From Erwinia sp. E602 (GTDB taxonomy: Bacteria > Pseudomonadota > Gammaproteobacteria > Enterobacterales > Enterobacteriaceae), in the NCBI RefSeq assembly GCF_018141005.1, contig NZ_CP046582.1, positions 4,402,001-4,466,000 of the forward strand: 64,000 bases of DNA, in the 5' to 3' direction. Every line of letters begins with the position of its first letter. The first letter of the stretch is position 1. A model generated the notes under the pieces. The model worked only from the letters and a program-made list of their open reading frames with translations, did not search any database and was not told where the DNA came from. The position numbers and the translations under genes were made by a program. Below are positions 7,985 to 16,405 of the stretch, one piece after another.

Positions 7985-8120
7985 CGTTGCCCGACGGCTG
8001 GCACCCTCCAGCCGGACGTAAAAAGACACGTTATCAATGCTTAATGTTAACCGGCCAGATAATCACCAGCGCCGCTGAAAGCACGCGCGGTGCTAATCAT
8101 TCTTCTGCGCACCCGTTGCG

Positions 8121-8564
8121 TTAACGGGTGGGAGATTCCAGCTGCACGTCATCAATTTTCCAGCCGTCGCGGTCGTGGGTCAGCGTCACCAGCAGCTGTT
8201 GCCGATCGGCCGGATCGCGACCCAGCACCACCTCGCCGCTGGCCTGATTACCGTTGAGGGTAAAATCACTTACGCTGACGTTATTGACCCAGCCGTCGCT
8301 GTAATCCTGATCCTGTAAGAAGTAGTCGTCATCCATCCCCTGCGGGCTTTTGATCAGCAGCGTGATTTTTTTCAGCAACCGTTCGGTAACGTACTCTTTT
8401 AACAGCGGGTCGTGCTCATCAATCGGGCTCTCTTCATGGCTTAACGCCGTCAGATACCAGTTGTAAAAAGCCAGGCTGGTCCCCTGCGGGTCGGCGTTAT
8501 GCTCTGCCGCCAGCGTCTGGAAGGCCATTGTTGATGCCAGCAGCATCAGCCACCACTTTTTCAT
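8121..8564 (-). CDS. Secreted DUF3828-type protein
   Basis: A 147-residue protein with a clear signal peptide (MKKWWLMLLASTMAFQTLAA, cleavage after Ala-Glu region). The mature part has FYNWYLTALSH, then LKEYVTERLLKKITLL, DDYFLQDQDYSDGW and a C-terminal HDRDGWKIDDVQLE. This layout matches periplasmic DUF3828 domains (NTF2-like fold, seen in YbjP-type proteins). Function is unknown. An alternative start three codons upstream (8573) has a better-spaced AAAGG. It stands alone, downstream of dld on the same strand and separated by a hairpin. Confidence 0.7.
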   Translation of the reverse strand: MKKWWLMLLASTMAFQTLAAEHNADPQGTSLAFYNWYLTALSHEESPIDEHDPLLKEYVTERLLKKITLLIKSPQGMDDDYFLQDQDYSDGWVNNVSVSDFTLNGNQASGEVVLGRDPADRQQLLVTLTHDRDGWKIDDVQLESPTR

Positions 8565-8730
8565 GCAAACCATCCCGAATAACCTTTGCCACCCCTTTCG
8601 CTCCCTCACTCTGCCGTCAGCCTCCTGGCTGCCAGTGATTGTATTGAAATTACGCAGCGAATCCAGCCTGCAACGCCCCCGTTGCCCCGCTTTTGCCACT
8701 ATTTTTTATTGCAGGTTTATGCAGGCCGCG

Positions 8731-8759
8731 GCCGCAGGCAACCCAGGGTTACCTGCGGC
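8731..8759 (-). terminator. Hairpin downstream of dld
   Basis: A stem of GCCGCAGG plus AACCC pairing with GGGTT and CCTGCGGC, with one bulge on each side, begins 23 bases after the dld stop codon. There is no U-run right after it, so termination is likely but not certain. Confidence 0.5.
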
Positions 8760-8782
8760 GCGGAACGGCTGACGCGGCAGCG

Positions 8783-10474
8783 TCAGGCCCAGTGCTTGTT
8801 CTTACTGGTTTTACCGATGCCGGGGTTACAGCTGTTGGTGGGATCAAGCTGATGGAAGTGGTGCTGATGCTCTTCCGAGGCCTGATAAAGATGGCCAATA
8901 TTATGTTCGGCCGGATACTTCGCCCCGCGCTGGTCAAGATACGCCAGCACCGCCTGTTTAAACTGCGCGCCGTCCACACCGGGTTGCAGAATATAGTCCT
9001 GATGGTTGACCAGGCAGAAGAAGTGGCCGCAGCAGGACTCCTCAAGCACCTGTGCCTGTAGCTCGGCGGGCAGCTCGATACGCCACTGCGTGTCGTTACG
9101 GCGCAGCGCCACGTCAAAGGCGATCAGCCGCTGGTCGGTGTTAATGCCGTAGGCATCGCAGTAAAACACCGTGCAGGCGCCGACGCCAAAGCGCACCAGG
9201 AACGCGTCACGCTGTTCCGTCTCATCGCAGTGGAACCACTCGCCGTTGTGCCCGCTGAAAAAGACGGTCAGCAGCCGGTGCATTTGCGCCACCTCACTGT
9301 GCGCCACCTTAATCATCAGGTGATGCTCATAGCGACGGTGCCAGGAGAGCAGCCGCGGCGCAATGCCGGAGGGGGTAATGCGGTTGCCCAGCTGGATCAG
9401 CTTATCAATGGTGTTCTGCGGCAACAGGTTGAGCTTTTTCACCCACGCATCCCAGCGGGCCTTCTTCGCCATCAGCCCAGGCAGCGCCGCCGGGCCCAGC
9501 CGCCGGATAGACAGCAGCATATGCCGCGCGTAACGCAGGGTCAGGCGGAAGGCGTTGCGGTGGATATATTCGGCCTGAACCGGCAGCTGCTCCATGTTCT
9601 CAATCAGGTAACGGCGCAGCGCCAGCAGCACCTGCTCATCGTTGGTGCCGAGGTAGAATGTATCCTCCTGCTCGCTGGCGTCAAAGGTGGCGAGGCGAAC
9701 GGCGAAGACGATCACCTTACCGGCGCAGCCCGCGCTGTCGTGCAGGTACTGAGGATTACCGTTAAAGCGCGTCGGGGTTACCGCATCAACATCTTTGATC
9801 ACAGACGCATAGTCATCGGCCCAGATCTTCCCCGCCCAGTCCGGCGCGCTGCCGGTGGTATAGCTGCCGGCCTGCAGATTGGCGAGCATCGCCTCCGGCG
9901 TCTCGCCAAGATCGATCCCCAGGTGATTAATCAGCTGCAGCTCACCCGCGTCGTTAATGCGAGCAAACAGTGATTTTTCGGTAAACGCCGGGCCACGCTG
10001 CAGCAGCGAACCGCCGGAGTTATTGCAGATGCCGCCGACCACCGACGCGCCGATACAGGAGGAACCAATCACCGAGTGCGGCTCTTTATGGTGAGGCTTC
10101 AGCGCCGCTTCCAGTTCGGTCAGGGTGCTGCCGGGGAAGGCGATCGCCTGCCGTGCATTATCGATCACCTGCACCCCCTTAATCTGCCGGGTGCTGACGA
10201 CGATCACCGGCCGGTCATAGTCATCGCCGTGCGGCGTGGAGCCACCGGTGACGCCGGTGTTGGACGCCTGCATCAGAATAATGGTGTCGTTCTGCTGGCA
10301 GACCTGCAGCACCTGCCACAGCTGCAGCAGGGTTTGCGGCACCGCCACGGCCAGCGCGTCGCCGTGGCCAACGCGGAAGCCTTTGCAGTAATACGCTTTC
10401 TTGTAGCTATCGGTGATCAGCTGGCCTGAACCAACCACGTCGCTCAGCTGTTGAAGGACTGTAGAGTGTTGCAT
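8783..10474 (-). CDS. dld: Quinone-dependent D-lactate dehydrogenase
   Basis: A 563-residue peripheral membrane flavoenzyme that oxidises D-lactate to pyruvate and passes electrons to the respiratory quinone pool; E. coli Dld has 571 residues. The FAD-binding PCMH domain covers about 35-230, with MQASNTGVTGGSTPHGDDYD, EPHSVIGSSCIGASVVGG and CNNSGGSLLQRGPA. The membrane-binding C-terminal domain ends in PAEHNIGHLYQA and DPTNSCNPGIGKTSK. The start MQHSTVLQQL at 10474 is chosen by length; a further ATG at 10513 is possible. It is divergent from the CycA-like permease. The gene is complete. Confidence 0.95.
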   Translation of the reverse strand: MQHSTVLQQLSDVVGSGQLITDSYKKAYYCKGFRVGHGDALAVAVPQTLLQLWQVLQVCQQNDTIILMQASNTGVTGGSTPHGDDYDRPVIVVSTRQIKGVQVIDNARQAIAFPGSTLTELEAALKPHHKEPHSVIGSSCIGASVVGGICNNSGGSLLQRGPAFTEKSLFARINDAGELQLINHLGIDLGETPEAMLANLQAGSYTTGSAPDWAGKIWADDYASVIKDVDAVTPTRFNGNPQYLHDSAGCAGKVIVFAVRLATFDASEQEDTFYLGTNDEQVLLALRRYLIENMEQLPVQAEYIHRNAFRLTLRYARHMLLSIRRLGPAALPGLMAKKARWDAWVKKLNLLPQNTIDKLIQLGNRITPSGIAPRLLSWHRRYEHHLMIKVAHSEVAQMHRLLTVFFSGHNGEWFHCDETEQRDAFLVRFGVGACTVFYCDAYGINTDQRLIAFDVALRRNDTQWRIELPAELQAQVLEESCCGHFFCLVNHQDYILQPGVDGAQFKQAVLAYLDQRGAKYPAEHNIGHLYQASEEHQHHFHQLDPTNSCNPGIGKTSKNKHWA

Positions 10475-11116
10475 CGTCGCGCTGCCGCTCCCTGGAACTG
10501 AAGTTATGCGCAAAGAGTGTACCGGGGGGTGAGGTTGAGAGCCAGCGTTGCGTTTTGCTGCGCGAATTGTGCCGGGTAATAAAGTGATTTATCCGGCCTC
10601 AGGCGCTCACAGCCATCACTATCTTCCGCCATACCCCTCTGGTCCGGCGTGAATATCGCTGTCGCCGCCGCCATCGGCGGGGAAAATTTTTCCACCTGAC
10701 TTTTTCGCTATCGGTGAATAAATAGTTAGAATTTTCTCAGGTATAGGGAAAGCATTTTTATGCAAAAAATATGCAGTTAAAATGCATAAGGATAATTATT
10801 CACTTGTTTTTCAGAATCTTGAATGTGATCAAAAAGTGAATAAAAGCGCTTTACACTGTGTTGACATTGTTACTCCGCACGGCCAGAGTTAGGCCACCTG
10901 ACCCACCCTGCGGATTAACGCTCACGGGTTAACGGGCAGATCGTGACACTGAGTCGTGGCAAGTTCCCGACGATTTCCTTAAGCAGTCCATCCGGCTGCT
11001 TCTCTGGCCAATGACGACGCTCTGCGTCTTCCTGTCGCGTTGACCATGTTGAACCCCCATCGTTGCGGGACGGCCTGATGTTGCCCGCTGACCGCGAAAA
11101 TAGTGAGAGGATGCTT
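10475..11116. other. Divergent regulatory region between dld and the CycA-like permease
   Basis: About 640 bp without a gene. The middle (10700-10870) is strongly AT-rich, with ATGCAAAAAATATGCA (10760-10775) and TTTACA and TTGACA hexamers at about 10850 and 10861 that could be -35 elements towards the permease. A single CRP half-site (TGTGA at about 10824) is too weak to call. Nothing else stands out. Confidence 0.4.
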
Positions 11117-12520
11117 ATGTCTGACCCGACGGATGCGCAGCAGGAACTGCATCGTGGCCTCAGTTCGCGCCATATTCAGCTGATCTCCCTTGGCGGTGCA
11201 ATCGGCACCGGCCTGTTTATGGGCGCAGGAAAAACCATCGCCGTCTCCGGCACCTCGATCCTGATCACCTACGTGGTGGTGGGTTTCTTTATGTATATGG
11301 TGATGCGGGCGATGGGCGAAGTGCTGCTGAGCAAGCTGTCGTATCGCTCATTTGCCGACTTTGTTGCCGACTACCTCGGCCCGAAGGCCAGCTTCTATCT
11401 CGGCTGGTCCTACTGGCTCAGTTGGGTGGTGACCTGCATTGCCGACGTGGTGGTATGCGGCGGCTACGTGCAGTACTGGCTGCCGGAGCTGTCGCCGTGG
11501 ATCCCGGCGCTGCTGACCCTCGGCATCCTTTGCCTGCTTAACCTGCTGGCGGTGAAAATGTTCGGCGAAACCGAATTCTGGTTCGCGATCATTAAGATTA
11601 TTGCCATCGTGGCGCTGATCGTCACCGGGGCCTGGATGATTGCCACCGGCTGGATGTCGCCGGACGGCGTGCAGGCCTCGCTGCATAACCTTAGCGACCC
11701 GGCGGTGTTTATGCCCCACGGGGTGATCGGCTTCTTTGCCGGCTTCCAGATCGCCATCTTCGCCTATACCGGCGTCGAGCTGCTGGGCACCATGAGCGCC
11801 GAAACCCGCTCGCCGGAGACCGTGCTGCCGAAGGCGATCAAGTCAATTCCGCTGCGCATTATCATTTTCTACGTTCTGTCGATGGTGGTGATCATCGCCG
11901 TGACCTCATGGCAGCATATCTCGCCGGACACCAGCCCGTTCGTCACGCTGTTTGCCAAAGCGGGCCTGCCGGCGGCGGCGGCGATTATTAACTTTGTCGC
12001 CCTGACCTCGGCGATGTCATCGGCCAACAGCGGCGTCTACTGCAGCACCCGCATGCTGTACGGCCTGTCCGTCGAGAAACACGCCCACCGGCAGTTCCGC
12101 ATTCTGTCGCGATCCACCTCGATTCCGGTACGCAGCCTGCTGTTCACCTGCTTCTGCATGTTTATCGGTACGCTGCTGCTGTTCCTGGTGCCCAACGTGA
12201 TGACGCTGTTCACCGTCGTCTCGACCCTGGCCGCTATTCTGGTGATCTATACCTGGGCAATGATCCTGATTGCCTACCTGGTCTACCGCAGGCGTAACCC
12301 GCAGGCGCACCAGCGCTCGGCGTTCAAAATGCCGGCGGGCATTACCATGAGCTGGCTGACGCTGCTGTTCTTCCTGTTTTCACTGGTAGTGATGGTGTTT
12401 GACCCGGACACGCTGCTGGGCCTGGTGGCGATGCCGTTCTGGTTTGTGCTGCTTGAAGGGGTGTGGCGGCTAAAACAGCGCCGCGAACGGGACGTGCTAA
12501 AGCTGGAAACCAGCCGCTGA
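11117..12520 (+). CDS. APC-family amino acid permease, CycA-like (D-serine/D-alanine/glycine type)
   Basis: A 467-residue inner-membrane amino acid:proton symporter with about 12 helices; E. coli CycA has 470. GGAIGTGLFMGAGKTI is the family's unwound helix-1 substrate site, followed by MRAMGEVLLSKLSY, VKMFGETEFWFA, FAGFQIAIFAYTGVELLG and SAMSSANSGVYCSTRML. These agree with CycA throughout. The ATG at 11117 was chosen because GAGAGG lies six bases before it. Whether it is the sole CycA or a paralogue cannot be told from the window. Its position divergent from dld and next to gdhA suggests amino-acid/carbon use, but no shared regulation is visible. Confidence 0.85.
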   Translation: MSDPTDAQQELHRGLSSRHIQLISLGGAIGTGLFMGAGKTIAVSGTSILITYVVVGFFMYMVMRAMGEVLLSKLSYRSFADFVADYLGPKASFYLGWSYWLSWVVTCIADVVVCGGYVQYWLPELSPWIPALLTLGILCLLNLLAVKMFGETEFWFAIIKIIAIVALIVTGAWMIATGWMSPDGVQASLHNLSDPAVFMPHGVIGFFAGFQIAIFAYTGVELLGTMSAETRSPETVLPKAIKSIPLRIIIFYVLSMVVIIAVTSWQHISPDTSPFVTLFAKAGLPAAAAIINFVALTSAMSSANSGVYCSTRMLYGLSVEKHAHRQFRILSRSTSIPVRSLLFTCFCMFIGTLLLFLVPNVMTLFTVVSTLAAILVIYTWAMILIAYLVYRRRNPQAHQRSAFKMPAGITMSWLTLLFFLFSLVVMVFDPDTLLGLVAMPFWFVLLEGVWRLKQRRERDVLKLETSR

Positions 12521-12521
12521 A

Positions 12522-12603
12522 TCGGGCACGGTGTTAACGGTTTTTTACCTTCAGGCAACTCAGAACGTAAAGCGATGGGGGGCTGTACACGGAGTAAAGC
12601 ATC
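12522..12603 (+). repeat. 82-bp direct repeat, copy 1
   Basis: Bases 12522-12603 recur at 12900-12981 with about six differences in 82. The copy starts almost directly after the permease stop codon and contains TTAACGGTTTTTTACC and a segment GTACACGGAGTAAAGC. Confidence 0.85.
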
Positions 12604-12703
12604 ACCGGCGGGGGATGACAGAAGTCGCTGCAGGTTTCGCCGCCCGTCCTCGCGGCTGTAATCGCTTTACGTGCGGGTCGCTGCTGGTTCGCGTGCCCGG
12701 CGT

Positions 12704-12806
12704 ATCGGGTATATCCGGAACGCGGACACGCCACGAGTCCGTCCATGGAGGCTCGGCGCCGGCCATCCATGGCCGTCGACGGTCCGCTAACCCGGATATA
12801 CCCGAT
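12704..12806 (+). repeat. Long hairpin repeat element, copy A
   Basis: About 103 bp bounded by perfect 15-bp inverted arms (12704-12718 and 12792-12806, ATCGGGTATATCCGG and its complement). An inner GCGGAC / GTCCGC pair and a core around CCATCCATGG follow. The same core with different but still self-complementary arms occurs at 62768-62874. Confidence 0.8.
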
Positions 12807-12899
12807 TGCCCGAACGTTCTGATGTTGCTGCCACAGTCCGTCGATCACCGAACCCGCAGATGATGCCATCTGCAGACAACGCAAACGCAGCGATTTAAG

Positions 12900-12981
12900 T
12901 CGGGCACGATGTTAACGGTTTTTTACCTTCAGGCGACTCAGAACGTAAAGCGAAGGGAGCCTGTACACGGAGCAAAGCATC
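12900..12981 (+). repeat. 82-bp direct repeat, copy 2
   Basis: Second copy of the repeat at 12522-12603. Its 3' part (GGGAGCCTGTACACGGAGCA) is also the near reverse complement of the pair of units at 13031-13135, so the three can form large stems. Confidence 0.85.
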
Positions 12982-13030
12982 GCGGGCCACGGATGGCCCG
13001 CGCTGAGCTGTCAGGGATGACGTTTTTTGC

Positions 13031-13135
13031 GTCTTTGCGGAGTGTACAGGCTCCCTGAGCTGGGCACACTGCCACAACAGACGACGCTTGTTGCTTCTTT
13101 GCAGAGTGTACAGGCTCCCTGAGCTGGGCACACTG
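13031..13135 (+). repeat. Two tandem 41-bp units before the gdhA 3' end
   Basis: A unit of about 41 bp containing GTGTACAGGCTCCCTGAGCT followed by GGGCACACTG occurs at about 13031-13071 and again at 13094-13135, separated by 22 bp. The units are inverted relatives of the right part of the repeat at 12900-12981. Confidence 0.8.
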
Positions 13136-13167
13136 TTAAAACAAACGCCGCTTTTAAGCTAAAAAGA

Positions 13168-14511
13168 TTACAGCACGCCCTGTGCCAGCATCGCGTCCGC
13201 CACCTTCACGAAACCAGCAATGTTGGCACCGTGTACGTAGTGGGTCTGCTTGCCTTCACCACCGTACTCAACGCATGAGTGATGGATATCCAGCATGATG
13301 TGTTGCAGGCGGATATCCACCTTCTCGGCCTTCCAGCTCAGACGCGCGGCATTCTGCGCCATCTCCAGACCCGAAGTCGCCACGCCACCGGCGTTAGCCG
13401 CTTTGCCCGGTGCGAACAGCACGCCGGCATCAAGGAAGGCATCGGTCGCCTGAATCGTGGTTGGCATATTGGCACCTTCCGCTACCGCCTTCACGCCGTT
13501 GGCGATCAGCAGTTTAGCTGCGGGCAGATCCAGTTCGTTCTGGGTGGCGCACGGCAGCGCGATATCCACCGCCACGCCCCACGGCTGCTGGCCTTCGAGG
13601 TAAGTCAGACCGCGCTCGCGGGCATAGTCTTCCACCGTGCCGTAACGCACGTTTTTGATATCGGCCAGATGCGCCAGCTTCTCGGTGGTAAAGCCCTCTT
13701 CATCCACCACGGTACCGCGGGAGTCAGACACGGTGACCACGCGCGCGCCCAGCTCCAGCGCTTTTTCGATCGCGTACTGCGCCACGTTACCGGAACCGGA
13801 AACCGACACGCGGCTGCCTTCAAAACCGAGGCCGTGACGCTTGAGCATCGCTTCGGTGAAATAGACCAGACCATAACCGGTGGCTTCCGGGCGGATCAGA
13901 CTGCCGCCAAAGGTCAGCCCTTTGCCGGTGAACACGCAGGCGGTGTTATTGGAAAGCTTTTTCATCATGCCGGACATAAAGCCGACTTCGCGGCCGCCCA
14001 CGCCAATATCGCCCGCCGGGACGTCAGTGTCCGGCCCCAGGTGACGATACAGCTCGGTCATCAGCGCCTGACAGAAGCGCATCACTTCCGCGTTGCTTTT
14101 GCCTTTCGGGTTAAAGTCAGAACCGCCTTTACCGCCGCCCATTGGCAGGGTGGTCAGGGCATTTTTAAAGGTCTGTTCAAAACCGAGGAACTTCAGAATC
14201 GACAGGTTGACCGACGGGTGGAAACGCATGCCGCCTTTGAACGGACCAATCGCCGAGCTGAACTGGACGCGCCAGGCGCGGTTAACATGTACCTGACCTT
14301 TGTCATCGGTCCAGGCGACGCGGAACTGAATCAGACGCTCTGGTTCCACCAGACGTTCCAGCAGCCCCTGATCCTGGTAGCGTGGGTTCTGCTCAATGAA
14401 CGGCCACAGCGAGGTGAACACCTCACGAACCGCCTGCAGGAATTCCGGCTGGTGTGGGTCGCGCTGTTGCAGAGAGGTAAGAAACGACTCCAGAGAGTTA
14501 TAACCTTTCAT
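13168..14511 (-). CDS. gdhA: NADP-specific glutamate dehydrogenase
   Basis: A 447-residue cytoplasmic enzyme, the same length as E. coli GdhA. It makes L-glutamate from 2-oxoglutarate, ammonium and NADPH. The dimerisation/substrate domain has PFKGGMRFHPSVNLSILKFL and LPMGGGKGGSDF, with the catalytic Lys in GGGKGG and the PAGDIGVGGREVGFM segment. The coenzyme domain has VSGSGNVAQYAIEKALE (Rossmann loop) and ADKA-type residues replaced by KAANAGGVATSG near the C-terminus, as is normal. It is monocistronic. Its 3' side faces the repeat cluster and its promoter lies in 14512-14700. No defect is seen. Confidence 0.97.
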   Translation of the reverse strand: MKGYNSLESFLTSLQQRDPHQPEFLQAVREVFTSLWPFIEQNPRYQDQGLLERLVEPERLIQFRVAWTDDKGQVHVNRAWRVQFSSAIGPFKGGMRFHPSVNLSILKFLGFEQTFKNALTTLPMGGGKGGSDFNPKGKSNAEVMRFCQALMTELYRHLGPDTDVPAGDIGVGGREVGFMSGMMKKLSNNTACVFTGKGLTFGGSLIRPEATGYGLVYFTEAMLKRHGLGFEGSRVSVSGSGNVAQYAIEKALELGARVVTVSDSRGTVVDEEGFTTEKLAHLADIKNVRYGTVEDYARERGLTYLEGQQPWGVAVDIALPCATQNELDLPAAKLLIANGVKAVAEGANMPTTIQATDAFLDAGVLFAPGKAANAGGVATSGLEMAQNAARLSWKAEKVDIRLQHIMLDIHHSCVEYGGEGKQTHYVHGANIAGFVKVADAMLAQGVL

Positions 14512-15056
14512 TACTGATTCCTTATGCCAGATGTGCGTCCGCTGACGGGGTTGACTGTTTTTTTAATAGTCAGCGGGGTGATTATTGTGCGTCGTCGACT
14601 ATATCACCGCTTTTTGCCCGTACAATAAAAAACTTATGACCCGCAGGCTGCTGAAATACCTGCTAATTACGGGGTTTTCTATCTCATAACCATAACGGAT
14701 TAGCGACCGAAGTCAGTGATGGCGCGGCCTCAGGCACGTTTTCTGCTACCGGAAACAATCCAGTCAGAACCTAAAGACGCCAGATAAAAAAATTATTGCA
14801 AAACAGTGGCCTGGACAATGACATAAGAATTTATTATGACGCTTTTTCTGCGATGAAACATAGTGATACCCGAAAACGACGCCATTAGCGTCTGCAGCCA
14901 TAGCGGCAAAAACTGCGACGACAAGCAGCCAGCACTGGAGAAACGCAGACATCAGCGACGACAAGCAGCCAGCACTGGAGAAACGCAGACATCAGCGACG
15001 CTGGGAACGGTGAGTACGGTAAGGACCGCAGGACGGTGACACATGCCTGAAACAGA
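14512..15056. other. Intergenic region upstream of gdhA
   Basis: About 545 bp without a supported gene. It contains the gdhA promoter region (14520-14650, AT-rich) and a 40-bp tandem duplication at 14915-14994. A 66-codon minus-strand frame (14764-14964) has no ribosome-binding site and runs through the duplication, so I do not call it. Confidence 0.5.
14915..14994 (+). repeat. Perfect 40-bp tandem duplication
   Basis: Bases 14915-14954 are repeated exactly at 14955-14994, and the first six bases of a third unit (GCGACG) follow. The unit begins GCGACGACAAGCAGCCAGCA. The absence of mismatches implies a recent duplication or an assembly artefact. Confidence 0.95.
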
Positions 15057-15081
15057 GGCCCGCCGCAGAACGCGGCGGGCC
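15057..15081 (-). terminator. Terminator of the gluconate dehydrogenase operon
   Basis: A perfect 10-bp stem (GGCCCGCCGC / GCGGCGGGCC) with a 5-nt loop lies six bases after the cytochrome-subunit stop codon. A U-rich stretch is only weak. Confidence 0.7.
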
Positions 15082-15087
15082 TGAAGG

Positions 15088-16401
15088 TTACTTCATCGCT
15101 GGCGTCTGCAGCTTCTGCAGTGCCCCGGTCTGCTTGCGCATCTCTGCCACCTGTTGCGCCGTAACTTCCGCGCCCTGGTTACCCCAGCTGTTACGCACGT
15201 AGTTCAGCACTTCAGCAATCTGCCGGTCGTCCATCTTCCAGTCGAACGCGGGCATCCCGGCGGCCGTCTGCCGCTCTTCGGTGTGCGGCGCGCGGGCACC
15301 ACGCAGCATGGCGTGGATCATATTGGTCGGGTTGTGCTGCATCGCCAGGTTGCCGGCAAACGCCGGCACCATGCCGGTGATGCCTTCACCCTGCAGGCCG
15401 TGGCAGGCCGAACAGTTGACCTCATAGCTCAGCGCGGCACGGCTCTTCAGCCCGTCATCCAGTACCATCCCCTGCGGGGCCGGCGTCTCTGACGGCTTCA
15501 CGCCGCGCAGATAGTGAGCAATCGCCTGCAGATCGTCACCGGTGAAGTACTGGGTTGAGTGTTCCACCGCTTCGGCCATTGGCCCCGCCGCCACGCTGAT
15601 GCCGTTCGAACCGGTTTTCAGATAGTCGGCTACCTCATCCGTACTCCAGTTGCCGATACCCGCGTGCGGGTTCGGCGAGATATCCGGCGCATACCAGTCT
15701 CCGAGGCTGCCGCCCTGCAGATACGCGCTGCCGATCTCCCCGCCCAGCGCATTGCGGGGCGTGTGGCAGACGCTACAGTGTGCCGATCCGTCCACCAGAT
15801 ACTTACCGCGGTTCCACGCGGCGTCCTGCTCAGCATCCGGCCTGAAGCCGTTGTTATCAAAGAACAACAGGTTCCAGCCCGCCATTGCCAGGCGGATGTT
15901 ATACGGGAAGTGCATACCGGCGTTTTCATCCACCCGCTTGCTGCGCGGGGCGATGGCAGAGAAATATGCCCATAAATCATGCATATCCTCATCGCTAATC
16001 TGCGTGTAGGCGGTGTAAGGCATCGCCGGGTAGAGGAAACCTTTCTCACCGCGACCGTGGCGCACCGCGTTGTAGAAATCACGCTCGGTCATGCGGCCAA
16101 TACCGGTTTCACGATCCGGCGTAATATTGGAGGTCTCCAGCGCGCCAAACGGCGTATCGATCTTGTAGCCACCGGCAAAATCGGCGTTATGGCAGGCGGC
16201 GCAGTCGGCCAGGCGCATCACGTATTCGCCGCGTTTAATCGCCGCCGGGTCGCTGCTTTTGAAATCGGCCAGCTGCACCTTATCGTCGGCGACCGCATTA
16301 CGTGAGGTGTCCAGCACCGTCCACAGACGACCGGCCGCACCGATCCCAGCCAGCACGGCCAGCGCCGCCAGGCTGTATGCAAGTTTCTTTTTTATGCTCA
16401 T
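15088..16401 (-). CDS. Gluconate 2-dehydrogenase-type cytochrome c subunit (triheme)
   Basis: A 437-residue periplasm-facing cytochrome with an N-terminal signal or anchor helix (about 6-24). Three heme c sites are visible: CAACH at 67-71, CSVCH at 209-213 and CSACH at 330-334, each in its own cytochrome c domain; distal Met ligands are likely in PAMPY and in the GMPAF segment. It accepts electrons from the flavoprotein subunit and passes them to ubiquinone. The ATG at 16401 lies 4 bp after the dehydrogenase stop codon, so the two are translated together. Substrate (gluconate, 2-ketogluconate, sorbitol or another polyol/aldonate) cannot be fixed from this subunit. Confidence 0.9.
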   Translation of the reverse strand: MSIKKKLAYSLAALAVLAGIGAAGRLWTVLDTSRNAVADDKVQLADFKSSDPAAIKRGEYVMRLADCAACHNADFAGGYKIDTPFGALETSNITPDRETGIGRMTERDFYNAVRHGRGEKGFLYPAMPYTAYTQISDEDMHDLWAYFSAIAPRSKRVDENAGMHFPYNIRLAMAGWNLLFFDNNGFRPDAEQDAAWNRGKYLVDGSAHCSVCHTPRNALGGEIGSAYLQGGSLGDWYAPDISPNPHAGIGNWSTDEVADYLKTGSNGISVAAGPMAEAVEHSTQYFTGDDLQAIAHYLRGVKPSETPAPQGMVLDDGLKSRAALSYEVNCSACHGLQGEGITGMVPAFAGNLAMQHNPTNMIHAMLRGARAPHTEERQTAAGMPAFDWKMDDRQIAEVLNYVRNSWGNQGAEVTAQQVAEMRKQTGALQKLQTPAMK

Positions 16402-16405
16402 CGGA

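Noticed and set aside
10810..10840. CRP site upstream of the CycA-like gene
   Set aside because: Only one half (TGTGA) matches; the other half is absent.
13031..13135. Possible CRISPR array from two near-identical units with a short spacer
   Set aside because: Only two units, a 22-bp spacer and no cas genes; the units are inverted relatives of the nearby 82-bp repeat.
14764..14964. 66-codon minus-strand frame upstream of gdhA
   Set aside because: It runs into the 40-bp tandem duplication and has no ribosome-binding site or similarity.
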